21,924 nt of DNA from Mesostigma viride (lineage: Eukaryota; Streptophyta; Mesostigmatophyceae; Mesostigmatales; Mesostigmataceae), in contig RPFO01000925.1 of the NCBI GenBank assembly GCA_009746045.1, positions 1 through 21,924 of the forward strand, in the 5' to 3' direction. Position 1 is the stretch's first letter. Every line of letters starts with the position of its first letter. The position numbers and the translations under genes were made by a program. The notes under the pieces were generated by a model. It saw nothing but the letters and a program-made list of their open reading frames with translations. It was not told the origin of the DNA and ran no database searches. This document shows, piece by piece, positions 13,994-21,692 of this stretch.

Positions 13994-16915
13994 ATGTCTC
14001 TGCCTTGTGAGAACCTGAGCAACATGCGCATGGGCAGCGTTACCACGACGTCTTTGTCTGGCGATTCGAACCCCCTCGCCTCATCTCATGATCTCATCAT
14101 TTCCTCTAAGGACCGCATCGTGATCAACCCCAACGACGGGCTGGGGTCGGATAACACGAACATGTTGTTGATCACAGGAACCACAAGCATGATAGGCGGT
14201 CTCACGGTCGACGACCTCGCGTTTTCAGGCAATCAGATTAGCACGTCCGCGGGCGGTTTGAATCTAGCTTCTAGCAGCGGCGCGGTTCGCGTAGACGATG
14301 TCATTTTTAACGCGGCCTCGTTGTCCACTGCGAGCGACACGGATCTCACACTTACCGCCGGCGCGACAAAGTCGGTCGTTCTCGAGTCGGTCAAGGTCAC
14401 AAACAGCGCGGTCACGGTTTCGGGCGACGTGGATCTCACTTTGACGGCGGGCGCGACCAAGTCGGTCGTGCTCGAGTCCGTCAAGGTTACCGATAGCGCA
14501 GTGACCGTGTCCGGGGATGTCGACTTGAGCCTTACCGCGGGGGCTACGAAATCGGTGATCGTGGAGTCCGTCAAGTTCACCGATAATGCATTGTCAGTAT
14601 CGAGCGACGTGGACCTTACCCTCACGGCCGGCGCTACCAAGTCCGTGGTTCTGGAGAGCGTCAAGGTTACCGATAACGCGCTCACGGTCTCGAGCGACGT
14701 GGACCTGACTCTTACGGCTGGCGCCACCAAGTCCGTGGTTCTGGAGAACGTGAAGGTCACGGATAGCGCGGTCACGACCTCGAGCGGCACGCTGGCTTTG
14801 ACTTCGGGTGGATCTACGGCCAACACGGTGCAGGCGGCCAACGTGACTTTCGCGGGGTCGGCGCTCAGCACGAGTTCGGGCAACCTGACGATCACATCGG
14901 CGGGGTCGGCGTCCAACCCGGTGACCGTGGGCGGCGTGGTTGTGACGAACGCGGCAGTTACCACGAGCTCTGCGGCGATGTCGATCACTCCGGGCGGCTC
15001 GTCTCTGACGGTCGGCAAGGACCTGATTCTGACGAGCACGGCGGGCGGCAGCGGCAAGGTGACTACTTCGGCGGGCAATCTGGAGCTGACGAGCACGAGC
15101 GGGACGGTGGCGGTCACGGGCGCGCTGACGACGTCCGGGAACACCACGGTAAGTGGCGATTTGAAGGTGGCTGGACTGCTGGAGAGCACTAACGCGACCG
15201 GGAACCTGGAGGTCGTGGACAAGACGATGAAGCTGGGGTACCAGGCCGGGTCTGCGTTGATCATGGACTTCCCGTTCACCGGTACTTCCAACTCAGCACC
15301 CGGATACACTAACATCGTCGTATCCGCGTTCAATGGAGCAAGTGTAAGCGGCGGGGTTTTGAACATCACAACTACAACTTATTCTAGGACCGCATTCTAT
15401 TATCCTAGCGAGTACAACAATATCCCAAACAGTCTCATTAATCTGAGCGCGGACAATTTGTACATCGAATTCCCTATAACAATCACCACTGCTTTGGCTT
15501 CTAATGTAGGCGGTGCGTATCAGTTTTTCGGCATTGAAAACTTCATCCCGGGTCAGTCGTTTTATCGCTTTTCCGCTAGCAACGGCGCGCTCCGGCTTGA
15601 TAGGTCAGTTTCGAACGGGTCTCAAGTCAATATTACGTCCGACGCGGTAAACCTCCTTAACTCTGCGGGGACTTACCTGTTCAGGCTGTCTTTTGAGTGG
15701 TCTGGGGGAGTGTGCACTGGAACGTTCACGTATTCTAAGGATGGCGGGGCTACAGTTCCCATCACATTCGGAGGATCGCCGACTACGATCGCGACAAGCT
15801 ACTTGGCGAACTCCCAAACTTTCACGATGATGTTTGGCAGCTCTTCGCCTAACGGTTCTAACCAGAACTGGACCGTGGACTACTTCAAGCTGAACAAGGG
15901 CGTGCCCGCGACGAACGCCGCCGCGGACAACTCCGGTCTTTTCGTCGACGGCAGCGCGTCCTACTCCAACCGCGCCCTCACATGGCACATGGGCACAGGG
16001 GAGACCTACCAGGACAAGGGGGCCGTCGGCGGGTCCTACTGGCACATCGAGGGTGGACAGCTCATGCTGTCTCGCACCATCGAGAGCGCCGACCGCGAGG
16101 CCCCAGGGACCTCCGTGTCCCTCGCCTCCCTCCCCTCTGGAACCGATGACGTGCGCTGGGAGTTCACCTCCGGGGCCGTTTCCGAGGTGGGCAGCAAGAC
16201 GTTCACTTTGAACGGGGGCGCCGTAGTCAACAGCGGCGTGCTCAAGATCGACGCGTCCGGAAACCAGAGCGCCACGTGTGCGACGTCCCTGCCGAACGGG
16301 ACCTTTACCGTCATCACAAAGGTGATCCCCCGCGCCGCCCTTTCCAGCTCGCTCGCCAATGGTCTCGTTCTCATGTCGTATGCTGGCAGCGCGACAACTG
16401 CGGTTTCCGTGACCAGCGCGGGCAAGCTCACGATCTCCGACGGGACCCAGACCGTCGAGACCGCGTCGGTCGTCGTGTTCGATGTCCCCTTCGTCCTCGC
16501 CGTTTCTCGCAACGGAACCAATACCGTGTTGTACGTCAACGGTGCCTCCGTGGCCACCATAACGGGTTCCGTGGACGTCGGATCCACCCCCACCCTGCGG
16601 CTCGGCCCAGGGAAGAACCAGACAGGATACGCCATATGGTTCGACGACGTGCGCGTGAAGAACGCCGTCGTTTCCAGTCACGACGCGCAAGTCTACGGCT
16701 GGAAGGAGACGTACGCCGCCGGGCTGACCGTGACCTACGGCTTCCGCATTTCTAACAACGAGGGGCTGCAGCTCGTGAAGGTGCGCGGGTCAGGCGGTTA
16801 TAACGGATGGATCGGGACGAACCTGGCTCCGAACTCCGTGACCAACTCGAACACTCTCGGCACTATCATCGACGCCCCGTACAATTTGATTACCGAGCAC
16901 GCGGTCACGTACTAA
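13994..16915 (+). CDS. Large repeat-bearing fibre/adhesin-like protein with LamG-like domains
   Basis: The 973-residue protein has no signal peptide. Residues 1-114 form a mixed N-terminal region. Residues 115-264 are five near-identical 30-residue repeats (for example DVDLTLTAGATKSVVLESVK followed by VTDSAVTVSG). Residues 265 to about 415 continue as degenerate Ser/Thr/Gly/Val repeats, consistent with a beta-solenoid shaft. Residues about 425-630 and about 640-940 resemble two LamG/concanavalin-like sandwiches, ending with FDDVRVKN and LTVTYGFRISNN. The second sandwich matches the protein at 19927-21090 closely (SYWHIEGGQLMLSRTI against SYWHVKGGQLMLSRTI). I infer a virion surface fibre whose C-terminal head binds a host ligand, possibly a glycan. 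An AT-rich leader (TATAAATTTTTTC at 13957-13969) precedes the ATG. Confidence 0.85.
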   Translation: MSLPCENLSNMRMGSVTTTSLSGDSNPLASSHDLIISSKDRIVINPNDGLGSDNTNMLLITGTTSMIGGLTVDDLAFSGNQISTSAGGLNLASSSGAVRVDDVIFNAASLSTASDTDLTLTAGATKSVVLESVKVTNSAVTVSGDVDLTLTAGATKSVVLESVKVTDSAVTVSGDVDLSLTAGATKSVIVESVKFTDNALSVSSDVDLTLTAGATKSVVLESVKVTDNALTVSSDVDLTLTAGATKSVVLENVKVTDSAVTTSSGTLALTSGGSTANTVQAANVTFAGSALSTSSGNLTITSAGSASNPVTVGGVVVTNAAVTTSSAAMSITPGGSSLTVGKDLILTSTAGGSGKVTTSAGNLELTSTSGTVAVTGALTTSGNTTVSGDLKVAGLLESTNATGNLEVVDKTMKLGYQAGSALIMDFPFTGTSNSAPGYTNIVVSAFNGASVSGGVLNITTTTYSRTAFYYPSEYNNIPNSLINLSADNLYIEFPITITTALASNVGGAYQFFGIENFIPGQSFYRFSASNGALRLDRSVSNGSQVNITSDAVNLLNSAGTYLFRLSFEWSGGVCTGTFTYSKDGGATVPITFGGSPTTIATSYLANSQTFTMMFGSSSPNGSNQNWTVDYFKLNKGVPATNAAADNSGLFVDGSASYSNRALTWHMGTGETYQDKGAVGGSYWHIEGGQLMLSRTIESADREAPGTSVSLASLPSGTDDVRWEFTSGAVSEVGSKTFTLNGGAVVNSGVLKIDASGNQSATCATSLPNGTFTVITKVIPRAALSSSLANGLVLMSYAGSATTAVSVTSAGKLTISDGTQTVETASVVVFDVPFVLAVSRNGTNTVLYVNGASVATITGSVDVGSTPTLRLGPGKNQTGYAIWFDDVRVKNAVVSSHDAQVYGWKETYAAGLTVTYGFRISNNEGLQLVKVRGSGGYNGWIGTNLAPNSVTNSNTLGTIIDAPYNLITEHAVTY
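14336..14785 (+). repeat. Five tandem 90-base coding repeats
   Basis: There are five in-frame 90-base units, each encoding 30 residues with the conserved core LTAGATKSV. Synonymous positions differ between units, so selection acts on the protein rather than the DNA. Degenerate units continue downstream to about 15240. Confidence 0.85.
16031..16130 (+). repeat. Inverted duplicate segment (fibre head), copy 1
   Basis: GGGTCCTACTGGCAC and CAGCTCATGCTGTCTCGCAC are identical to the minus strand of 20755-20853, at matching spacing within the paralogous LamG-like domain. This nucleotide-level identity indicates a recent duplication or ongoing exchange. Confidence 0.65.
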
Positions 16916-16975
16916 CGGGACGCGCGTGTGTCTTGTGTTGTTTTTTGTGTGTTCTTTGGAACGCAGGTATGACAG

Positions 16976-17623
16976 ATGGAAGAGGGAGACAGGCCCGGAT
17001 TCTTCCTGGTCAATGACGCCGTGTTGAAGGACGCGAGGATCGGAGGAAAGCTTCGTCTCGCTCAAGTTCTGTCCGAAAAGTACGAAGACGGAGTGGACTA
17101 TTACACCGTCGTGCAGCCCCAAAAAAGCAAAAAAGGTGGCCGTCCCATCACGCTCGTGTACGCGACTCCGGCGTGCTTGAACAAAGTCAGAGCCGAAGCC
17201 GAAGAAGCGGCCAAGAACGACGATGGCCGCGTGTTCATGGAACGCGGAATACAAGAACGGCTGGCCGAAGAACTGAGCGGCATACGCGAGTTCAAATGCC
17301 CAGCCGGGATCATCGACATTGTCGTGCCCAGTGAGAAGGTCATCATCGAGGTCAAGCTGTTCCAGAATTGGATGGAGGGCGTGGGGCAGTTGTTGTCGTA
17401 TGGAAGATACTACCCCGGTTTCCGGAAGCGACTCCATCTCTTCAAGAATCGCGGGACGCCGGGTTGTTGCTTGGAAAAGATCCTTGTCGTGCACGAAACC
17501 TGTCTTTGGGCTGGCATCGAACTGACGTTCGATGAGAGCATCGAAATCAAGCATTCAGGCACGACACACGAACAAGAGGAGGCTCAATACTTGAACCTTT
17601 CGGAGCCCGCCGTAACCACGTGA
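16976..17623 (+). CDS. KilA-N/MSV199-like domain fused to a PD-(D/E)XK nuclease core
   Basis: This is a 215-residue protein. Residues about 9-75 (RIGGKLRLAQVLSEKYEDGV, DYYTVVQ, GGRPITLVYATPACLNKVR) resemble the MSV199/AntA-type DNA-binding modules of large DNA viruses and phage antirepressors. Residues 85-150 have the restriction-nuclease-like pattern E89, then D114 (GIIDIV), E125-V-K127 (IIEVK) and Q138 (GQLLSYGRYYP). Together they suggest a DNA-targeting nuclease, though catalysis is inferred. The spacer before it (16916-16975) is T-rich, and an out-of-frame ATG at 16969 opens a 15-codon reading frame that overlaps the real start. The 3' end overlaps the convergent gene by 40 bases. Confidence 0.8.
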   Translation: MEEGDRPGFFLVNDAVLKDARIGGKLRLAQVLSEKYEDGVDYYTVVQPQKSKKGGRPITLVYATPACLNKVRAEAEEAAKNDDGRVFMERGIQERLAEELSGIREFKCPAGIIDIVVPSEKVIIEVKLFQNWMEGVGQLLSYGRYYPGFRKRLHLFKNRGTPGCCLEKILVVHETCLWAGIELTFDESIEIKHSGTTHEQEEAQYLNLSEPAVTT

Positions 17624-18327
17624 TCCGTCGAAGTCGTCGGCAACGTCAGAGCGGGCTGTTTGGGCGGCACGGTCGCATTTTCCTTCACCGAAAACCGCTC
17701 GGCAGTGTCGCCTAAGCGGACGGTTTTCGTTTCAGGGTTGTACACGTACGTTTTGTACGAAAAACGCTCCGAAACGATGGGCGTTTCCTCCTCTTTCGTG
17801 AACTCCCGGGGTTTGGATTTGGAAAGTATCCCCCCGCACCTGCTGAATCCGAACGACAGGATCTGTCTAGCTTTACACTTGGCGCTCAATTTCGGGTCAA
17901 AAAGCGCTCCAAACAGGGCGCCTAGAGGGGTGCGGCTTATCACGGCGTCAATCGCTTTGCCGATTCCGTTCGCGGCTCGATGAGCGCCCATCACTCCCAA
18001 CAACATGGAGGCGGTGTCCGCCACCATTGCTATCGGGTTCGTCGAGACGACGATGGTGCGATATGTCTGTTCGGCTAGAGTGTCCGATATAGTGAGGGCC
18101 TTCTCTTTGCGCGACACGGACGTTTCCGCCGTTTTCTCCTTCGAGGACGTCGCTTCATCCTCGGCATCGGCCTTTTTTTCCTTTTCTTCCGTTGGGGGTT
18201 TCGTGGACTTGAGGCCTATGGATAAAGGGGGCTTCCCCGACAAAACCGTGTACAAGACTACGCCTAGTAGAAATGCAGTCACACACAGGGTGAGGAAATT
18301 GAGGAATTTTTCAAATGCGGTCGCCAT
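17584..18327 (-). CDS. Single-span membrane protein with charged linker
   Basis: The 247-residue protein starts at ATGGCGACC (18325-18327); upstream codons lack an ATG. Residues about 9-31 are a hydrophobic anchor. A Lys/Glu/Thr-rich linker (about 40-75) follows, then a region with a weak hydrophobic and Gly/Ala stretch (IAMVADTASMLLGVMGA), two cysteines, and a beta-like tail with two ERF motifs (SERFSYKTYVY, SERFKY). I do not recognise it. The ATG is preceded by GGAATATCATACA, similar to GAGAATATACA before the ATG at 1981. It may be a virion membrane protein. Confidence 0.75.
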   Translation of the reverse strand: MATAFEKFLNFLTLCVTAFLLGVVLYTVLSGKPPLSIGLKSTKPPTEEKEKKADAEDEATSSKEKTAETSVSRKEKALTISDTLAEQTYRTIVVSTNPIAMVADTASMLLGVMGAHRAANGIGKAIDAVISRTPLGALFGALFDPKLSAKCKARQILSFGFSRCGGILSKSKPREFTKEEETPIVSERFSYKTYVYNPETKTVRLGDTAERFSVKENATVPPKQPALTLPTTSTDHVVTAGSERFKY

Positions 18328-18351
18328 TGTATGATATTCCAAATTATTAAT

Positions 18352-18954
18352 TCAAGAGTACGCTGTCAATATATAATTCGAAAGAGCGGTCGTGGCTCCT
18401 TCGGCCTTGACCCAAGTATCGGGTGACGACATCGTCGATTTTACAAGGTCTTTGCTGGCTCCTATAGGCAAAACCATGTTGAGCAAGTTCGACATGGCCG
18501 TCTGCGGATTCGAGTTCAAGTCCCTCGTGAACCGGATCTCCAACATGTCCACCCCCGCTTTGAATTCGTTGACGTCATCGTCGGCCTTCGCGCGTTCAGT
18601 AGACCCTCTTTTGAGAGCGTCTCGTTTCTGTCGTAGGCCATCCAAATGGTCAGAGAGCGCCGCGTGGACGGCGCGTTTCCACTTTTCGACGTCGATAGCC
18701 ACGCCGCCTTTGATGGCCTCGCCCACAGCGGAGGAAACGAGCGTTGCGTGATCCTCCTCCTTCTTTTTCTCGTCCTTTTCTGTTTCCGAGGGAGCGTCTC
18801 CACCCTTCACAAATTTCACCCACCAGGCGGGCATTTTTTCCGCGAAAGATGGGTCTTTCAGGGTCAGGGTGTATATGACCACGAAGGCAACGACGGCGAC
18901 TAGGAAGAGCGCCCCGAGCGCGTACTCGACGCTCATGATGTCATACAACTCCAT
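18352..18954 (-). CDS. Single-span membrane protein
   Basis: This is a 200-residue protein starting MELYDIMSVEYALG, at the first ATG after AT-rich DNA (CAAATAAATGTA); the longer open frame upstream overlaps the RING-like gene and is not needed. Residues 11-32 are a strong hydrophobic segment (LGALFLVAVVAFVVIYTL). The remainder is a charged helical domain with a Lys/Glu-rich linker (EKDEKKKEEDH). A start at the second ATG (18936) is possible. Layout and orientation match the neighbouring membrane protein at 17584-18327, with 24 bases between them, so the two are probably expressed together. Function is unknown. Confidence 0.75.
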   Translation of the reverse strand: MELYDIMSVEYALGALFLVAVVAFVVIYTLTLKDPSFAEKMPAWWVKFVKGGDAPSETEKDEKKKEEDHATLVSSAVGEAIKGGVAIDVEKWKRAVHAALSDHLDGLRQKRDALKRGSTERAKADDDVNEFKAGVDMLEIRFTRDLNSNPQTAMSNLLNMVLPIGASKDLVKSTMSSPDTWVKAEGATTALSNYILTAYS

Positions 18955-18959
18955 TACAT

Positions 18960-19169
18960 TTATTTGTGGCCCCTCTCGATCGCGACTCTCCGCGCCTCTT
19001 TCACTCTTCGAACCATCGCCTGGCCGCAGTATGGACAAAGCGCGTTCATCCGCTTGCAGCAAGTGCTGCAAATGTTCAAGCAATCCGCGTGCTCTATAAG
19101 TTCGTGATCGCGGATCCCGGGGCATTCAGACGGTGGGAGACCGGAGGGGTGGAAGCACCGTGTCTCCAT
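18960..19169 (-). CDS. Small RING-like zinc protein
   Basis: The 69-residue protein (METRCFHPSGLPPSECPG then DHELIEHADCLNICSTCCKR and CPYCGQ) has many Cys/His ligands: C5, H7, C16, H22, C29, C33, C36, C37, C43 and C46 by approximate count. The final CPYCG with an upstream C-x2-C pair resembles the second half of RING or related zinc fingers. RING proteins usually act as E3 ubiquitin ligases; here that is an inference. The ATG is at 19167-19169, 8 bases after the stop of the preceding small gene. The frame is open farther upstream to 19373, but that extension overlaps the other gene in a different frame. Confidence 0.6.
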   Translation of the reverse strand: METRCFHPSGLPPSECPGIRDHELIEHADCLNICSTCCKRMNALCPYCGQAMVRRVKEARRVAIERGHK

Positions 19170-19177
19170 CTCGAGTG

Positions 19178-19396
19178 TTACTGGGACGATATCCAGCCGA
19201 GGATTTCTACGGTGCCGTCTGGTTGTTTTCTGCCAAACTCGAGTCTCGAAGACGAATCCCCGACCTTTCTTGATCGAATTCGGGCTGGTCCGATGTCGAT
19301 GGGATTGGTTCCAGAAAGTTCTTGGGAGTCGTTTCCGAGCTTTATGGCCTTCTCGACGCGCAGTTCTTCGCACACAACTTCCTTAACGGCCGGCAT
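19178..19396 (-). CDS. Small protein (72 residues), unknown
   Basis: The frame begins MPAVKEVVCEELRVEKAI and ends EILGWISSQ. The composition (mixed acidic and basic, FGRKQPDGTVEILGW beta-strand-like end) looks like a genuine folded domain. It lies 8 bases upstream of the RING-like gene in the same orientation. The competing overlapping frame (part of 18960-19373) is very Arg-rich in this stretch and looks like a shadow. The style of its end resembles the small protein at 19460-19858 (WVNGVYVKTVQLLS), so it may belong to the same fibre-associated group, but this is weak. Confidence 0.5.
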   Translation of the reverse strand: MPAVKEVVCEELRVEKAIKLGNDSQELSGTNPIDIGPARIRSRKVGDSSSRLEFGRKQPDGTVEILGWISSQ

Positions 19397-19459
19397 GCAG
19401 GATATCTCTGGTCTAAAGCGCGAACATAATTAACGGACACGTATCGCGCGTGGACGGAA

Positions 19460-19858
19460 TCACGACAAAAGTTGGACGGTCTTGACGTACACGCCGTTGA
19501 CCCACTTTTGTATCTCCAGTTCGTCGTGGCCGTTAACGACGAGCCGGTATTTTGTGCTACCGTTCCCAACTTCTCCTATATTCATAGACCCGACCGATCC
19601 CGTGGACGTCCCCGAACTAGAAACTTGGAGGAGGCTTGTCCCGGTACGGAGACTGACGGAATCGTTCTCGAAAACAACGGCTGGACTTTGTGCGACGTCG
19701 GACCCGGGTTTGTCCAACACCATGAGCGTCTTCCCGCCTTGCACGAGAAAGCGCACGGTGGATGTCCTCGTCCGGTCTTCACTCGCCGCGATGAAACCTT
19801 GCGTCTGTACATTTTTAAAATGCAGCGTCCCTGCTGAATCTAACAGATTAGGAGGCAT
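19460..19858 (-). CDS. Small beta-rich protein, possibly fibre-associated
   Basis: The 132-residue protein is Ser/Thr/Gly/Val-rich with alternating hydrophobic patterns (TVRFLVQGGKTLMVLDKPGS, SVSLRTGTSLLQVSSSGTST), typical of beta-sheet or tail-fibre tips, and ends with ELEIQKWVNGVYVKTVQLLS. It resembles the Ser/Thr/Val repeats of the 973-residue fibre in style but no direct alignment is obvious. It lies 68 bases downstream of the second LamG-like gene, with an AT-rich spacer (CAAATAAATAAAG on this strand). I infer a small virion surface or fibre-cap component, with low certainty. Confidence 0.65.
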   Translation of the reverse strand: MPPNLLDSAGTLHFKNVQTQGFIAASEDRTRTSTVRFLVQGGKTLMVLDKPGSDVAQSPAVVFENDSVSLRTGTSLLQVSSSGTSTGSVGSMNIGEVGNGSTKYRLVVNGHDELEIQKWVNGVYVKTVQLLS

Positions 19859-19926
19859 TTCGAACGAAGGTTTCCGCTTTATTTATTTGAGACTGTTATT
19901 TTCTCTTGCATGACGAACCGTTACGT

Positions 19927-21090
19927 TTAAGGCTTGTTCAGCATTTCAGTAACGACGTCCACATTTCCACTGTTGATGGCACCCATCGAGTTCAACCCTG
20001 AGTCGTTGACGGGTATGGGGTTGCCTAATATCAGACTAGAGCTGTCAGACCCCTGGGTCTTCACGATCTGGAGAGACTCGTCGTCCGCGATCCGGAAACC
20101 GTACGTGACCGTGAGCGGGGTCGCGTCGTACTCGTCGCTGTACCTGTACAACTGGGCGTTCCCGCTGATGAGGGTGTCACACACGCGGACATTGTCGTAC
20201 CAGACGTCCTTCGTGACGGTCTGGAGAGAGTCCGCACCGAGGGACAGCCTCTTCACGGCCACGGTGACTCCGGTGACGGTTGCGGTCGCGAGAGTCCGCT
20301 CGATTCCGTTGACGAAAATCTTGGGCACGCCCGAGGCAAGCTGCAGGCCCAGGGTGAAGGCAGAAGACCCGACGACCACGGACGTGGTCTCGTCGGTGTT
20401 GCTGCCGTTGGTCACCGAGAGCTTTCCAGCGCTCGAGGTAAAAACGCGGAGGAACGCGCCGGCGGTGGAGTTGTCGCCGTACGCGAGCAGCTCGAGCCCG
20501 TTCGCGCTCGAATGGTTCAGAGCCGCCTGAGGAGCCACGGAGGCGACCACGGTGATGTTCGTGGACCCGCTCGGCAGCGCGGCGTTGGTGATGGCGGCGC
20601 GCCCGTCGGCCTGCGCGGTGTTGTTGGTCTTCAACACGCCGCCCGCGACGCTCGCGGGCGTGGTTCCGGCGGCCACGAGGGTCAAGGATCCGCCCTCGCT
20701 CACGAGGCCAGACCCGAACTCCCACTTAGCCACCTCGGTGCTGGAGGCGGGGAGACTGGAAAGAAGAACGGACGTACCTGGGGCCTTGCGCAGGGAGTTG
20801 TCGATCGTGCGAGACAGCATGAGCTGGCCTCCCTTCACGTGCCAGTAGGACCCCTGGTAATCGCCGCGGTCCTGCGAGCTGTTCGCGAACCACTTCACGG
20901 ACCTCTCCACGTCGGTGGAGCTCACCTGGCCGTCGCCCTCCACGAGGATACCGGCGCCAGAAGAAGAGGAGTTGGTGGGAGCGGTCACGGAGACGACGCG
21001 GACATCGTCGAACTTCATGGGGGCGGACGAGGCGTCTGCGCCGAAGTGGCCGAGATACAGAGTCGGGCTCGCCGCAACGACGAGAGAGCG
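19927..21090 (-). CDS. Second LamG-like fibre protein, 5' end broken
   Basis: This frame encodes about 388 residues, paralogous to the C-terminal third of the 973-residue fibre. Shared blocks are SYWHVKGGQLMLSRTI, ANGLELLAYG, WYDNVRV and PLTVTYGFRIADDESLQIVK. The region just before (TLYLGHFGADASSAP, MKFDDVRV) looks like the end of a preceding LamG domain. Towards its 5' end the plausible coding continues in a different frame (about 21079-21260), with the switch in the GAGAGAG microrepeat near 21081-21087. The start codon is not identifiable, and the sequence loses viral character near 21.25 kb. It is either a pseudogene, a truncated gene, or a gene cut by an assembly fault. Confidence 0.75.
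   Translation of the reverse strand, partial: RSLVVAASPTLYLGHFGADASSAPMKFDDVRVVSVTAPTNSSSSGAGILVEGDGQVSSTDVERSVKWFANSSQDRGDYQGSYWHVKGGQLMLSRTIDNSLRKAPGTSVLLSSLPASSTEVAKWEFGSGLVSEGGSLTLVAAGTTPASVAGGVLKTNNTAQADGRAAITNAALPSGSTNITVVASVAPQAALNHSSANGLELLAYGDNSTAGAFLRVFTSSAGKLSVTNGSNTDETTSVVVGSSAFTLGLQLASGVPKIFVNGIERTLATATVTGVTVAVKRLSLGADSLQTVTKDVWYDNVRVCDTLISGNAQLYRYSDEYDATPLTVTYGFRIADDESLQIVKTQGSDSSSLILGNPIPVNDSGLNSMGAINSGNVDVVTEMLNKP
20755..20853 (-). repeat. Inverted duplicate segment (fibre head), copy 2
   Basis: This is the minus-strand counterpart of 16031-16130, with the same two identical blocks. The surrounding protein is more diverged. Confidence 0.65.
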
Positions 21091-21260
21091 GCGAGGGCGC
21101 TCAGCTGACCCGCGCCGGCCTCGGTGAGAGTCCTCGCGACCATGTTGGTCATGAGGGAGAGGGTAGAGGTGAGAGGGTCCCTCCTGATGCAGATGTTCAC
21201 AGTGCCACCCAGGGGTGGTCGGGCGCCGACGGAGGAGGGGAGCCAGGCGCGGTTGGTCAA
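21079..21260 (-). pseudogene. Out-of-frame 5' continuation of the LamG-like gene
   Basis: In this frame the sequence reads GGTVNICIRRDPLTSTLSLM and then an Ala/Leu-rich stretch, which is more protein-like than the frame used downstream. It probably belongs to the same coding region, displaced by an indel near 21081-21087. The upstream boundary is approximate, because the sequence blends into GC-rich DNA of unclear origin. Confidence 0.4.
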
Positions 21261-21434
21261 CTGGGAAGCTGTGGCTCGAGAGTAGCTTGGCGGCTGTGCC
21301 CATGCCCATGGCACGCCGATCAGCCCGTCCAGCCGGGGCACTCGTGACCTGCCACCGCTCGGCTCTCGGACCCGACCGCCTGACCTGTCCCCCCCACCGA
21401 ACACGCCCCCGAAACACGCCCAGCCCACCCGCCT

Positions 21435-21602
21435 ATGAACCGAGTGCCCCCCCTCCGTGCCGGCGAGAGACTAGCCCGCAACCGCCAGTACTGGTGGTCA
21501 CGCCACACCTGGAAAACCGGCGTCCCGGAGGAAAAGCCGTTGATGTGGTCGGGCATTCCCCGCGAGATTGCGAGCCCCCACCGCGGCAGACGGCAGAGCT
21601 GA
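21435..21602 (+). CDS. Possible short coding fragment (55 residues)
   Basis: The frame MNRVPPLRAGERLARNRQYW continues with WSRHTWKTGVPEEKPLMWSG and stops at 21600-21602. Its Trp-rich, balanced composition stands out from the other GC-driven frames in this segment. No family is recognised, and it may be a fragment of a host or mobile-element protein rather than a viral gene. Confidence 0.25.
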   Translation: MNRVPPLRAGERLARNRQYWWSRHTWKTGVPEEKPLMWSGIPREIASPHRGRRQS

Positions 21603-21676
21603 TCTCCGTTGGCCGATGTGCCGAGAACCCCTCGGCCTCACAGGTGCCCGGAGGGACATGGAGAGGCGGGGGTGGT

Positions 21677-21692
21677 GCCACCGGCCGGTGGC
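21677..21692. repeat. Perfect 16-base palindrome
   Basis: GCCACCGGCCGGTGGC equals its own reverse complement. It lies in the GC-rich end segment, with related GGTGCC/GGCC motifs on both sides. Confidence 0.8.

Noticed and set aside
14336-14785. CRISPR-like regular repeat array
   Set aside because: The units are contiguous, in frame and vary at synonymous sites, so they are protein repeats and not repeat-spacer structures.
14233-15369. Long minus-strand frame (378 codons) opposite the fibre repeats
   Set aside because: It is a shadow created by the repetitive, GC-rich sense gene; it is rich in Val/Ala/Ser/Thr repeats mirroring the plus-strand units and has no promoter.
15605-16690. Long minus-strand frame (361 codons) opposite the fibre head
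   Set aside because: It is Gly/His/Arg/Val-rich without domains, and the sense strand carries the LamG-like domain.
19090-19104. Third copy of the CTTATAAAGCACGC promoter-like word
   Set aside because: It differs at one TATA position (CTTATAGAGCACGC), lies inside the RING-like coding sequence, and no convincing gene starts directly after it.
18966-19433. Plus-strand frame of 155 codons over the RING-like and 72-residue genes
   Set aside because: It is opposite two frames with better protein character, one with a clear Cys/His pattern, and has no promoter-like sequence upstream.
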